NCBI RefSeq assembly: GCF_007991515.1
Contig: NZ_BJYM01000031.1
Location: forward strand, 1 to 36,443
Source of the DNA: Oceanobacillus sojae
GTDB lineage: Bacteria > Bacillota > Bacilli > Bacillales > Amphibacillaceae
Direction of reading: 5' to 3'
Length of the DNA: 36,443 nucleotides
In this document: piece after piece, positions 8,709 to 18,709 of the stretch
How positions within the stretch are numbered: the first letter of the stretch is position 1
Layout of the letters: each line of letters starts with the position of its first letter
Program-made: the position numbers and the translations under genes
The notes under the pieces: model-generated
The model's input: only the letters and a program-made list of their open reading frames with translations
Databases searched by the model: none
What the model was told of the DNA's origin: nothing

Positions 8709-9605
8709 ATGAATAAGTATATTGCTTTTGATATAGGGGGCACAAAAGTCAAACACGCTGTTTTACTTGAAGATGGGACTTTTATAGAAAAGGGAGCGTA
8801 CTCTACAAGGAAGTCCAATCTGGATCAATTTTTAACGGATATCATGCTGACTGTGCAAGCTTATCAGAATCGTTTTGATATAGCAGGGGTCGCCATCAGT
8901 ATGCCGGGATTTGTAAATATAAAAACGGGCTATACAGAAGATGCCGGTGCTATCACTATTTTGAACGGCAAAAATTTGAAGACACTATTAGAAGCGAGAC
9001 TTCCCTATATTATAGAGATGGAGAATGACAGCAATTGTGTAGCGTTGGCTGAAAAATTTAACGGCAATGCAGTAAACTGTCAGGATTTCATTTGTATCAC
9101 AATTGGAACAGGAGTGGGCGGCGGTATATTTTTAAATAACAGGATATTTCATGGTCATCAGTTCAAAGCTGGAGAAATCGGCTATATGCTCACACCGGGA
9201 AGTCAGCCTGGAAGTGAAACATGGAGCGACAATGGGGCTACTTCCAGTTTAATTAAAAGCTATAAAAAGCAAAAAGGATTAGGTGAAAATAAAGTCATAG
9301 AAGGGATAGACATATTTCAGGAAGCAGAAAGTGATACGGAAACGAATCAGCTTGTTGAAGAATGGATGGAACGAATCAGCTTCGGTATTTTTAACATTGC
9401 AGGGACACTGAATCCGGAAAAAATTTTAATTGGTGGAGGCGTAAGCGCCCGTGAAGGATTTGCCCAAAGAATAAAGAATCATTTGGAACGGCAGAAGGAA
9501 TGGGAATTTATAAAAGTTCCAATTGAGACATGTAAGCATAAAAACGATGCAGGTATGCTAGGTGCATTGAAGCATTTCCTCACTCAGAGAGATATGGTGA
9601 AGTGA
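8709..9605 (+). CDS. ROK-family sugar kinase lacking the zinc motif (beta-glucoside kinase-like)
   Basis: This 298-aa ATP-dependent sugar kinase has the ATP-binding DIGGTK motif at residues 8-13. The catalytic base is probably Asp107 in MENDSNC, the phosphate loop is GTGVGGG, and the sugar-contacting EIGYM lies at 156-160. Two features are unusual: the CxCGxxGCxE zinc-binding motif of most ROK glucokinases and fructokinases is absent, and the usual EIGH histidine is Tyr159. BglK-type beta-glucoside kinases, which phosphorylate disaccharides such as cellobiose, also lack the zinc motif as I recall. Its place between a phosphorylase and a phospho-type GH1 gene supports a glycoside substrate, though a simple glucokinase cannot be excluded. 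The ATG follows a good AGGAAGGAAGAG site. Confidence 0.8.
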   Translation: MNKYIAFDIGGTKVKHAVLLEDGTFIEKGAYSTRKSNLDQFLTDIMLTVQAYQNRFDIAGVAISMPGFVNIKTGYTEDAGAITILNGKNLKTLLEARLPYIIEMENDSNCVALAEKFNGNAVNCQDFICITIGTGVGGGIFLNNRIFHGHQFKAGEIGYMLTPGSQPGSETWSDNGATSSLIKSYKKQKGLGENKVIEGIDIFQEAESDTETNQLVEEWMERISFGIFNIAGTLNPEKILIGGGVSAREGFAQRIKNHLERQKEWEFIKVPIETCKHKNDAGMLGALKHFLTQRDMVK

Positions 9606-9639
9606 AAAATTTTGAAGAAGCATAAACGCGGGAAACTAG

Positions 9640-11130
<1,491 letters not shown>

Positions 11131-11146
11131 TAAATATTTTAATTAT

Positions 11147-11176
11147 AAAAGGCAGCACACATAAGCGCTGCCTTTT
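11147..11176. terminator. Bidirectional intrinsic terminator
   Basis: AAAAGGCAGC (11147-11156) pairs with GCTGCCTTTT (11167-11176) around a ten-base loop, giving a T-rich tail on both strands. It sits between the converging GH1 gene and the 420-aa protein gene, so it can end both transcripts and marks the end of the sugar operon. Confidence 0.85.
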
Positions 11177-11280
11177 ATAATTTATAGGAGTAAAAAACAA
11201 ATGCTTAATATATATGCTTGTATACGTTTTACAGGTCATATTCTTATATATACCGGTAAAGTTATGGTTTATACACAAGT

Positions 11281-12543
11281 TCATTCATCGAATGTGGATA
11301 ACTCTCCTGAAACAGCATCTAGACCATAAAAATCACTAGTGACCTTTCCGCATAGATGGTACATATTCGTTTGCTGATCGCGAACATATACAGGTTCTAA
11401 ATCAATGTGCTCGTATAAGCGTTCGGCGGCAGTCTCTTTGTTTACTCTTACTGCTTCAGCTTTTTCAAAGAAGTCAAAAGCATCCAGTAAGGGTGTCGGA
11501 TCCATATAATTATCAACCTTTAATGTAACTGGATTAATCCACAGCATTAAGGATGGATAAAGGACCCTTGGCGTTTCTTCTGCGGGGTCTAATCTTGCCA
11601 ATAGATAGCCCTGCTCACGTTTTACAGAGGTTAAGCGCCATTGACCGCTGTCGTCTGGAAACTCCATCCGGAGCAAATTCGTTATCTCTATTACCATTTG
11701 ATCGATAGCATCATTGGGAATGGGTTTGTCGTTATCCTGACTCTCTCGATTTTGAAAAACTTCGTCCTCTGTAAATATATTTTTTAAATCTATATCTTTT
11801 TTTTCAAACTTCTCTGTGGAAGGCTCTATCCAAGTTAAGATAATATCAAGCGGCTTGTAAGAAAGGTTATTTTCTATTTCACTAAAATAAATAATAGAGC
11901 CGGGAGCTTGATTCGGGATAAGAAAACTGGATATAACATAATAAGGCTTCCAGGCAGCAGTAGCTTCATCCGGGACCTCAATAACTTTGCAGTGCTGCTT
12001 CACTAAAGGCTTAACTGTCTCATCAATTAAATTAAAAGGCTCCCAATGAATTTGTGATTCATCTGCAAACAAACCGCGTACAAAAAAGCTGGATAACCTT
12101 CCTTCTTTATTAAAGTGAATATCTAAGGAGCCGCCGGGGAAAAGCTTTATATTATCCACAGCTGCGTGAAATTCAATATTTTCTTTTGTTTCTTTCATAA
12201 GCTTGAATTGTCTGCCATATTCTAATTGTGTCTGTTCTTCAATCCATTCAATAATATCTTCTATGTTATCCACTTGTGGAAATAGTTCCTCGGGCAATAA
12301 ATTTTTTTCATCCACAAAAACAATTTCTGTTACCTGTTTTGTATCGATATCCACAGATATTTCCACAGTTCCTGCAGGATTTGAATCCTCCTCCTCTTTA
12401 CTGAGTCCATTTGGAAGCCAGCTCATACTTAAAACAATTTGGTTATCATTATATTTCAGTAAATCATAGCTTTCTAAGTAAAAATCATTCATTTGAAATT
12501 GTTCACGAGTTTTTTCAATTATTTCTTCGATAGCAGAATGCAT
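11281..12543 (-). CDS. Conserved-looking hypothetical protein, 420 aa, soluble
   Basis: I do not recognise this family. The protein is acidic, with no signal peptide or membrane segment, and reads as several repeated alpha/beta units. Three segments (about residues 1-80, 95-170 and 285-350) share a pattern of an amphipathic helix followed by strands, ending in phrases such as VEISVDIDTKQVTEI, LDIHFNKEGRLSSF and LMLWINPVTLKVDNY. This resembles the 'conversion of a stored value along a beta-hairpin' layout of PepSY/YcdB-type domains, but that is only a shape impression. It is a single-gene unit with its own upstream gap, transcribed toward the bidirectional terminator. No function is assigned. 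Confidence 0.75.
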   Translation of the reverse strand: MHSAIEEIIEKTREQFQMNDFYLESYDLLKYNDNQIVLSMSWLPNGLSKEEEDSNPAGTVEISVDIDTKQVTEIVFVDEKNLLPEELFPQVDNIEDIIEWIEEQTQLEYGRQFKLMKETKENIEFHAAVDNIKLFPGGSLDIHFNKEGRLSSFFVRGLFADESQIHWEPFNLIDETVKPLVKQHCKVIEVPDEATAAWKPYYVISSFLIPNQAPGSIIYFSEIENNLSYKPLDIILTWIEPSTEKFEKKDIDLKNIFTEDEVFQNRESQDNDKPIPNDAIDQMVIEITNLLRMEFPDDSGQWRLTSVKREQGYLLARLDPAEETPRVLYPSLMLWINPVTLKVDNYMDPTPLLDAFDFFEKAEAVRVNKETAAERLYEHIDLEPVYVRDQQTNMYHLCGKVTSDFYGLDAVSGELSTFDE

Positions 12544-12650
12544 ATCTATACCTCACTTTTGACTAATAGAATGATTAAAGTATAACATGCTATATAGCGT
12601 TTCTAAAGGAATCTACCAGCTTAATCATATATGTTTAAGCTTCGTAACGA

Positions 12651-12683
12651 AAAACGGCCTCGAAGCATTATCGAAGCCGTTTT
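12651..12683 (-). terminator. Intrinsic terminator of the amidase gene
   Basis: The arms AAAACGGC (12651-12658) and GCCGTTTT (12676-12683) are extended inward by TCGA pairing with one mismatch. On the minus strand a TTTTTCGTT tail follows. It lies about 25 bp beyond the amidase stop codon and before the next minus-strand gene. Confidence 0.8.
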
Positions 12684-12705
12684 ATCACAACTGAGAAATA
12701 TAGTA

Positions 12706-13845
12706 TTAATTATTTAAGTGGTTAATCAGTCCGTTGGTAATTGCGCGGGCTACACTAGATTGATAGTCCGACGTCTGTACAACAGTTAAATCATTTGGAT
12801 TTGTAATAAATCCAAGTTCAATCAGTACAGAAGGAGCATTTGTTTCCCGAAGCACTTTATATCCGGCCTGCTGTGTGCCTCTTGAAGGCAGAGAAACAGT
12901 AGAAGCTAATGTGCTGTCAAGCGATCTTGCCAATGCAGCATCCGAATCTGAGTTGTAATAAGTAGTTACACCGCTCACTGGAACAGCAGAAAAAGTATCA
13001 TAATGTAAGCTGACGAAAGCATCAGTATTAGAGCTGTTACTGATTTGTACTCTTTCATCCAACGAAACAAAATAATCGCCGCTTCTAGTCACAGTGACAT
13101 TTGCTCCGGCTTCTTCCAGCTGCTGGATAACATAATCAGCTGTTGAACTTACAATATCTTTTTCATAGACATTATTTAATCCGATAGCTCCCGGATCCTT
13201 GCCGCCGTGACCAGGGTCTATTACAATGTTATATCCAGATAGTGAACCGGAACTGCTGGATTGTGTCTGAGCTGCTTTCACGGTTGGAGCAGAATCGGTA
13301 CTGGTGTCTGCTTCTTCCGTACTGCCATTTCCATCAGTTGTCAGCCAAGCTGCAATCCATCCTGTCCCTCCTTGAGATAAAGAAATTTCAATCCAATCCC
13401 CTGAAGTCGAGATAACGTCATATGATTCTCCCTTATATGCATAGGAGATGATTCCGTCTGATGTACTTGGACCAGAACGGACATAGATACTTTCTGCAGA
13501 AACAGTAACTGTCCCGGATGCGCTTGGAGAAGCTTCTTCAGATGACGCTTCCTCCTGATTGGAATTACCGGTTGGAATAAGATGATGTTTGGCAATCCAC
13601 ACTGGTTCACCGCCATAATAGGTTTGCACCCAACCATGTTGTTCATCAAAAACGTTAATTTGATCTCCTTTGGAAAGCTGTCCGACAACGGAAGCATTAT
13701 TAGAAGGCTCACTCCGAATATTTAAGACAGGAGAGCTGACCTCATAACTATTACTATCTGCCAAGCTTAAAGCCGGCAAAGAAAAACTAATAATAAATAA
13801 AATTGCTGTTAATAATAGATAAAGCTTTTTCGTTTTCTTTTCCAT
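12706..13845 (-). CDS. Secreted N-acetylmuramoyl-L-alanine amidase, SH3b-SH3b-Amidase_3
   Basis: This 379-aa peptidoglycan hydrolase cleaves the bond between N-acetylmuramic acid and the stem peptide. It has a Sec signal peptide (about residues 1-29, ending ALSLA). Two bacterial SH3 domains follow (about 34-92 and 112-172, each with LNIRSEPS or IYVRSGPS and a WV/WI-type core) and probably bind the wall. A Ser/Thr-rich linker leads to Amidase_3 (about 203-378). The zinc ligands are visible as His in DPGHGGKD, Glu in VYEKD and His in SLHYD; catalytic Glu lies in LIELGFITN. The architecture is like other Bacillaceae autolytic amidases. The gene is monocistronic with its own terminator. I assign no symbol because several paralogues share this layout. 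Confidence 0.93.
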   Translation of the reverse strand: MEKKTKKLYLLLTAILFIISFSLPALSLADSNSYEVSSPVLNIRSEPSNNASVVGQLSKGDQINVFDEQHGWVQTYYGGEPVWIAKHHLIPTGNSNQEEASSEEASPSASGTVTVSAESIYVRSGPSTSDGIISYAYKGESYDVISTSGDWIEISLSQGGTGWIAAWLTTDGNGSTEEADTSTDSAPTVKAAQTQSSSSGSLSGYNIVIDPGHGGKDPGAIGLNNVYEKDIVSSTADYVIQQLEEAGANVTVTRSGDYFVSLDERVQISNSSNTDAFVSLHYDTFSAVPVSGVTTYYNSDSDAALARSLDSTLASTVSLPSRGTQQAGYKVLRETNAPSVLIELGFITNPNDLTVVQTSDYQSSVARAITNGLINHLNN

Positions 13846-14094
13846 TAAATCCTCCTCTGGATGATTAAGATTAAGTTCATGGTTGGATATTAATAGAATA
13901 GCCTAAATACAGAGGAGTTTAAACATGAAAAGCAAAAAATAATTCAATAAGACTAGCATTTATATGTTCTTTTAGGATTAAATAGTTACTTTTAGAAAAT
14001 AAATACAATTCTTAACAGGGTATCCATACCCCATTCCTGATTTCTGAAATTGCTTTGAATTTTGAAGCTATTAGCAGAAATTCCTGTTGGTAAA

Positions 14095-14637
14095 TTAATT
14101 ATCTGCAAAAGGAATTAGTGTGGAGGCAGCTTTAAAAGCTCTTGTATCATTTAATATATCACCAGGTTTACTGGCTTTTCCAATAATGTAGCCGGCAAAA
14201 TGCATTTTATAGAAGTCACATATATATTGAAATTGCTGGATAAGCGGCAGCCCTTTAATAAATGGATTATCACCGCCGACGATAATCACATATACATTTT
14301 TTTGTGATAACTTCTCTTTGAAATCAGAGTAATCAGAATCTCTTAAGATTTGTGACCAGCGATCAATAAACAGCTTCATAAGCACTGACATGCTGTACCA
14401 GTAAATAGGTGTCGCAAAAACGACCGTATCATGCTCTAACAGCTGATCAATAAGCTTAGTATGATGGTCGTTCACAGGTGTGAATCCGCTTATGTCATGC
14501 CTTTGGTCGATAATTGGATGGATTGTGTAATCGCGTAAATAGACATGTGTACCCTGATTCTTAGGTACTGCCTCATAAGTAAGAAGTTCTGTATTGCTGT
14601 TCTTGCGTGTAGATCCATGGAAAACGATAATGCTCAT
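14095..14637 (-). CDS. Flavodoxin-fold NAD(P)H-dependent FMN reductase-like protein
   Basis: This 180-aa protein of the FMN_red/flavodoxin-like class probably binds FMN and transfers electrons from NAD(P)H. The N-terminal phosphate-binding loop is seen in FHGSTRKNSNTELL. The stretch FATPIYWYSMSVLMKLFIDRW is the usual signature of this family around the flavin ring. The start at 14637 is preferred because AAAGGAGG is six bases upstream of that ATG; the site touches the in-frame ATG at 14643, which has no spacing, and the longer frame has no support. The substrate (quinone, nitro or azo compound) cannot be read from the sequence. The gene stands alone. Confidence 0.82.
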   Translation of the reverse strand: MSIIVFHGSTRKNSNTELLTYEAVPKNQGTHVYLRDYTIHPIIDQRHDISGFTPVNDHHTKLIDQLLEHDTVVFATPIYWYSMSVLMKLFIDRWSQILRDSDYSDFKEKLSQKNVYVIIVGGDNPFIKGLPLIQQFQYICDFYKMHFAGYIIGKASKPGDILNDTRAFKAASTLIPFADN

Positions 14638-14791
14638 AAACATCCTCCTTTTATATTGAAAGAAACGCATTTAGAGGAAATAAAGATAGCAGCTTACACT
14701 AATCAATATTAGTCTGTCTAAACCCTGTTCTTAATTAAAAAGCAATATGATACAGGATATGTATGCTTCCGTCAGTGTATGCATGAACATG

Positions 14792-14834
14792 AAAAACAGA
14801 GACTGGAGCTTTCACTGCTCCAGTCTCTGTTTTT
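14792..14834. terminator. Strong symmetric intrinsic terminator
   Basis: An uninterrupted 18-bp stem joins 14792-14809 to 14817-14834 with a seven-base loop. It begins with five A and ends with five T, so it can function on both strands. It lies about 70 bp downstream of the ABC exporter operon on the minus strand and insulates the FMN-reductase gene. Confidence 0.92.
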
Positions 14835-14902
14835 ATAGAATTGCCATTCAATTATGCTCATTCAGCTAAAGAACAGCCTGTATAAGCACTTTCAACTTTT
14901 TA

Positions 14903-16147
14903 CTACATACGAATCCATTTCCAAATTTCTTTTGGAGTTGCGTTCTTGCCATATAAAAGAATTCCGACTTTGAAAATCTTTCCTGCCAGTTTCATAAAAA
15001 CATAAATGCTTAAAACAATGACTGCAACAGAAATGATAACCTCTATCCATGGCCAGCTGTCTAACAAGGTCAGCCGGATGAGTAATGTTAAAGGTGCAGT
15101 AAACGGAATATAGGTGCTCACAGTAGCGACAATCCCATCTGGATTACTGATAACTGGCCCGATAACAACAAATTGTAAGAATGGCAGCATCATGACAAGG
15201 CCCTGCAGGTTACCTGCGCTGGAAACATCAGACATGGTTGCGCCAACACCAACAAAAATAGATGCAAACATCAGATAACTTAAGAGAGCAATCAACACAA
15301 AGAAAATAGTTCTCGGTACAAACAAATTCTCTAAAATTGGAATATCTGTCTGCCAAATAGCAAACGGAAGTAAAATACCAATAAAGACTGCCACCTGAAT
15401 AAGACCTAACATAAAGTATCCAATAATTTTCCCTTGCATCAGCTCTGAAGGGGTTAAAGAAGATAAAATAATTTCTGCAATCTTATCTTTTTTCTCCTGA
15501 GATGCACTCTGAAAAATAGCCATTCCTGTAAATGTAATAGAAAGCATAATAATACCAGCAAAAACACCGGGTATCATTGTTTCCCAGGGATTATCTAAAT
15601 CAAACAGGGAATTTTCTTCAATACTGGAAGGGGATCCTCCCTCTCCTTGGTTTGTACCTTCTACAAAGGAGATAGGCTCCATCAGCTGATTTATCTCCTG
15701 TTGGCTGAGACCGGATGCTTCTGCCTTGATTACCTGTAAAGGAACTGTTAATGCCTGTAATTGCCCAGGAAATAATGGATCAGCTTCTTCACTGGTGTAT
15801 GTAGCAATCCGATTTTCCTCCAAGGAATGTTCATTAATAAATAAATAAGCTGTATAAGGTTCATCAACCTCTGTTATTTCAGATTGGGGTGTATCTGTAG
15901 TCTGCAAGTCCCATCCAAAATCCTGCTCTTTATTTATTGATTCTATTTCATCAAAAAATCCAATATCTTCATTAATATATACGGTCATATTTTCAGCAGT
16001 GTCCGTATCATCAGAATCTGAGAATAAAGAACCTAAAAAGAAAAATAAGATAAATATAGCTGGTGTAATAAATAATCCAATCACAAATGTTTTATTTTTT
16101 AGATTTCTTTTTAGCTCCCATTTTGCTACTTTTAAGGAATTTTGCAT
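14903..16147 (-). CDS. ABC-2 exporter permease, NatB/YhaP-like
   Basis: This 414-aa permease of the NatB/YhaP group (ABC2_membrane_3) has one membrane helix near residues 20-42. A long extracytoplasmic domain follows (about 45-210) with many acidic residues, then five or six helices in the C-terminal half, the standard topology. The ATG at 16147 has a GGAGG site and follows the ATPase stop after one base; the upstream extension of the frame (to 16246) overlaps the ATPase gene and is not needed. Bacillus homologues are linked to sodium or drug efflux, but the substrate here is unknown. Confidence 0.9.
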   Translation of the reverse strand: MQNSLKVAKWELKRNLKNKTFVIGLFITPAIFILFFFLGSLFSDSDDTDTAENMTVYINEDIGFFDEIESINKEQDFGWDLQTTDTPQSEITEVDEPYTAYLFINEHSLEENRIATYTSEEADPLFPGQLQALTVPLQVIKAEASGLSQQEINQLMEPISFVEGTNQGEGGSPSSIEENSLFDLDNPWETMIPGVFAGIIMLSITFTGMAIFQSASQEKKDKIAEIILSSLTPSELMQGKIIGYFMLGLIQVAVFIGILLPFAIWQTDIPILENLFVPRTIFFVLIALLSYLMFASIFVGVGATMSDVSSAGNLQGLVMMLPFLQFVVIGPVISNPDGIVATVSTYIPFTAPLTLLIRLTLLDSWPWIEVIISVAVIVLSIYVFMKLAGKIFKVGILLYGKNATPKEIWKWIRM

Positions 16148-16148
16148 T

Positions 16149-17075
16149 CTATGAACCTCCTTCCTGAGAAACAAGATGCTTATCAGTGGCAATATCAATA
16201 AAAATTTCATGGAGAGAAATCCGGTTAATATGTAGTTCCTGTACATCTAATTCATTGGGTAATTGTTTTAACCATTGATGTGGGATTATCCCTTTTGGCA
16301 GATGAAGAATCGAGCGGTTTCCGCTGTATTCAATGCGGTCGACTTCAGGAATTTTTTCTAACAGAGCGGGCGGGTTCTCTCCATGTAAGACGCACTTGAA
16401 ATTAGCATATTGCTTTTTCACATCATCTAATGTTCCATAAATTACTTTTTCTCCGTGCTGTATCATAAAGAGACGGTCACACATCTGCTCTACCAGGTTC
16501 ATTTGATGGGATGAAAGTAAAATTGCCGTTCCATTTGCTGCAAGAGAAGCGATTTCTTCTTTAAAAACCTCTTGACTGACAGGGTCTAAGCCAGAAAAAG
16601 GCTCGTCAAGAATAAGCAGCTCCGGTTCGTGAAGAATAGAACCGATGAATTGGACCTTTTGGCTCATCCCTTTGGAAAGCTCTTCTACAGAAGTATTTTC
16701 CTTTCCTTCCAAATCGAATTTCTTCAAATACATGAAGATGCGTTCTTTCGCTTTATCTAATGGATAATCTTTTAAATCTGCGAGGTATAAGAGGATATCC
16801 ATGACCTTTACATCCTTATAGAGACCCCTTTCTTCAGGCAGATAACCAATTTTTGATTTGGGAATCCCTTTCCCTGATTGTTGATGGAAATGAATCTCTC
16901 CGCTGTCAGGGTACATAATTCCCATAATATTGCGGATAGTAGTGGATTTTCCGGCGCCATTCGGGCCCAGTATAGCCATGATTTCTCCGCGGTATACTTC
17001 AAAAGAGATTCCTTTTAGAGCTTCTTTATCTTTAAAAGATTTTTTAAGGTTTGCAACTGTTAATAAGGTATTCAT
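16149..17075 (-). CDS. ABC exporter ATP-binding protein, NatA/YhaQ-like
   Basis: This 308-aa ATPase drives the adjacent permease. It has Walker A GPNGAGKST (residues 37-45), Q-loop region YLPEERGLY, signature LSKGMSQ, Walker B LLILDEPFSG and the H-loop histidine in LLSSHQM. The roughly 80-residue C-terminal extension after the nucleotide-binding domain is usual for NatA/YhaQ (DUF4162). The start at 17075 follows AAAGGAG; the frame extends to 17123 without a better site. It is the first gene of a two-gene operon. A 306-bp gap separates it from the DUF2812 gene upstream; I saw no TATCA-N6-GATA operator there, so PadR control of this operon is not supported. Confidence 0.93.
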   Translation of the reverse strand: MNTLLTVANLKKSFKDKEALKGISFEVYRGEIMAILGPNGAGKSTTIRNIMGIMYPDSGEIHFHQQSGKGIPKSKIGYLPEERGLYKDVKVMDILLYLADLKDYPLDKAKERIFMYLKKFDLEGKENTSVEELSKGMSQKVQFIGSILHEPELLILDEPFSGLDPVSQEVFKEEIASLAANGTAILLSSHQMNLVEQMCDRLFMIQHGEKVIYGTLDDVKKQYANFKCVLHGENPPALLEKIPEVDRIEYSGNRSILHLPKGIIPHQWLKQLPNELDVQELHINRISLHEIFIDIATDKHLVSQEGGS

Positions 17076-17381
17076 AATCGATAACTCCTTTCTTATTACT
17101 AGATAAAATAAGACTTCGTTCAAAGTGTTCGCTCTTTAGTTCTTAGAATGAGGCTGCGGATATTTTTCGTAAATAAACCAAAAAATTTGGATAAAACAGA
17201 ATAATAAGTGACTAATATTTATTTCCTGATAAAAAATGATTAAAGATGTAAAAGTCCGGTTAAAAACGAAATTTCTTCTTGTTTTATTATACGAAACTAC
17301 TATTCATATGGTTTCAAAAAGTTTGATTGGTCCTGGTAATTTATCTTTTGTAAAAGGCAGTATGGTAAGGGCAAGAATTGT

Positions 17382-18116
17382 TTAACGTTTATTTTCATTT
17401 GTTTTTCTGCTGATTATATGATGAAGCGATATGATACCCCGAATAATAGTTGGGAGTGCAATCCCTCCAATAATCATAGATGTTAAGATTTGAATAGCAT
17501 AATCTGTCTCAATAACAAAGAACATAATAATAACAGCGATCAATAAGAGCAGGGGCAGTGTCATTTTCCCTAGAGAGGCCAATCGATGTTTACCTTCTGT
17601 CTTCCATTTATTCGAGTACTCTGAAATAGAAGTCCAGGCTATAAGAATGACAATCACACTGAAAATAACAGCTGCTGTAAAAAGAATAGATTGTAAGACA
17701 CCGGAGCTCATCAATGCTCCTACCCATAACAGTACAGTTATAAAAAATAACGGAATCGCAAATTTTATCATGGTATTACTGGAGCTTATATATTTTTCTG
17801 CTATTGTATCAAGGTCACTGTAAATCGGTTTTGTACCTGGATTCGCTCGAAATAAGTGCATATCTCCTTCCGAAGCAACATGCGACCATCCAGACGATGA
17901 AAAAAGGTCAAAGTATTCTTCTTCCTCTCCATCTTCTAATGAACGATAATCAATACAGTAGATATAATCCGAGCTTTCTCCTTTTTCCAGAATATACCCC
18001 ATAAATTTAAAGTCACAGACATGCCAGCCCTTCAAAGATAATCGGCGCAATTTTTCCATATCCTTCTCCTCAGAAAAAGCCAGCCCGTCTGACATCATAT
18101 ATTTTGTCTGTCTCAT
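17382..18116 (-). CDS. DUF2812 membrane protein, PadR partner
   Basis: This 244-aa protein has an N-terminal soluble DUF2812 domain (about residues 1-110; LRRLSLKGWHVCDF, IDYRSLED, SSSGW). Four predicted transmembrane helices follow in two pairs (about 115-160 and 180-235). The family is typically encoded next to PadR-type repressors and is thought to act as a partner or anti-repressor, but its biochemical role is not known to me. The start codon overlaps the padR stop by four bases, so the two are translationally coupled. The ATG has a GAAGGAGG-type site inside the end of padR. Confidence 0.85.
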   Translation of the reverse strand: MRQTKYMMSDGLAFSEEKDMEKLRRLSLKGWHVCDFKFMGYILEKGESSDYIYCIDYRSLEDGEEEEYFDLFSSSGWSHVASEGDMHLFRANPGTKPIYSDLDTIAEKYISSSNTMIKFAIPLFFITVLLWVGALMSSGVLQSILFTAAVIFSVIVILIAWTSISEYSNKWKTEGKHRLASLGKMTLPLLLLIAVIIMFFVIETDYAIQILTSMIIGGIALPTIIRGIISLHHIISRKTNENKR

Positions 18117-18430
18117 TCTTCAGCCTCCTTCAGTCCTGTTTCTGCTAATTGAATCATTTGTTTTCTAAGTTTTAAATCCTCAGCCAATACTTTTCTGCCA
18201 TTTTCGGTAAGCAGGTATGTTTTACGTCTTGAATCTGATCCATCATGCAAATAAATCCATTCCTGTGTTAACAGCTTTTTAATAATGGTGTACATGGAAG
18301 CAGGACCTATTGTAATGACGCCATCTGTTGTTTCTTCAATAAGGCTCATAATAGCGTAGCCATGCCTCGGTTTCGTTAAAGCAGCCATAATATAAAACAT
18401 GGAATCTGTTAATTGCTCCGACTTTTTCAA
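18113..18430 (-). CDS. PadR-family transcriptional regulator
   Basis: This 105-aa winged-helix repressor of the short PadR type has MAALTKPRHGYAIMSLIEE forming the N-terminal helices. IGPASMYTIIKKLLTQEWI is the recognition helix, followed by the wing and KTYLLTENGRKVLAE. The start is TTG at 18430, supported by a near-perfect GGAGGTGAT site seven bases away. Four TATCA-N6-GATA palindromes lie immediately upstream (18445-18531) and are the obvious autoregulatory targets. The inducer is unknown; small PadR proteins usually respond to hydrophobic compounds or act through partner proteins. Confidence 0.92.
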   Translation of the reverse strand: MKKSEQLTDSMFYIMAALTKPRHGYAIMSLIEETTDGVITIGPASMYTIIKKLLTQEWIYLHDGSDSRRKTYLLTENGRKVLAEDLKLRKQMIQLAETGLKEAEE

Positions 18431-18444
18431 CCAATCACCTCCAG

Positions 18445-18531
18445 TATCACTTTAAGATATATCATAAAACGATACAATGGAAATATATCATAAAGTGATA
18501 TAGAAGTCTATAGTTATATCACAATTTGATA
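18445..18531 (-). promoter_or_regulatory. Array of four PadR-type operators (TATCA-N6-GATA)
   Basis: Four 15-bp palindromic elements fit TATCA-N6-GATA: 18445-18459, 18460-18474 (directly abutting the first), 18486-18500 and 18517-18531. They fill the promoter and leader of the padR-DUF2812 pair, ending just before the ribosome binding site. Regular sequence with mixed spacing (15, 26 and 31 bp between starts) suggests several repressor dimers bound side by side. I could not fix the -35/-10 elements with confidence. Confidence 0.75.
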
Positions 18532-18576
18532 CAACTATAAATATCCATAAATTACCTTCACATTTCGTTCAAACTA

Positions 18577-18592
18577 TGTGAATAAATTCACA
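18577..18592 (+). promoter_or_regulatory. Rex/Fnr-like palindrome upstream of doxX-type gene
   Basis: TGTGAATAAATTCACA is a palindrome with perfect 7-bp arms. With one flanking base on each side it matches the Rex consensus TTGTGAAWWWWTTCACAA at 17 of 18 positions. It also fits the Fnr/Crp form TGTGA-N6-TCACA exactly. A candidate promoter, TTTACG (18600-18605), 17 bp, TATTAT (18623-18628), lies just downstream. This points to redox- or oxygen-linked control. Confidence 0.65.
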
Positions 18593-18709
18593 AAAACTAT
18601 TTACGAATTATAAATCACATGTTATTATAAAAGTGTAATAAAGGATATCCTAAATAATTAAATGTGAAATATTGAACAAATAATATATTAAATAAAGGGA
18701 GAGATTGAC

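Noticed and set aside
11225..11239. TGTATACGTTTTACA resembling a cre site.
   Set aside because: It lies between converging genes beyond a terminator, and its half-sites do not align with the cre spacing.
17076..17381. Possible control of the NatAB-like exporter by the neighbouring PadR.
   Set aside because: I found no TATCA-N6-GATA element in this gap; association by proximity alone is not enough.
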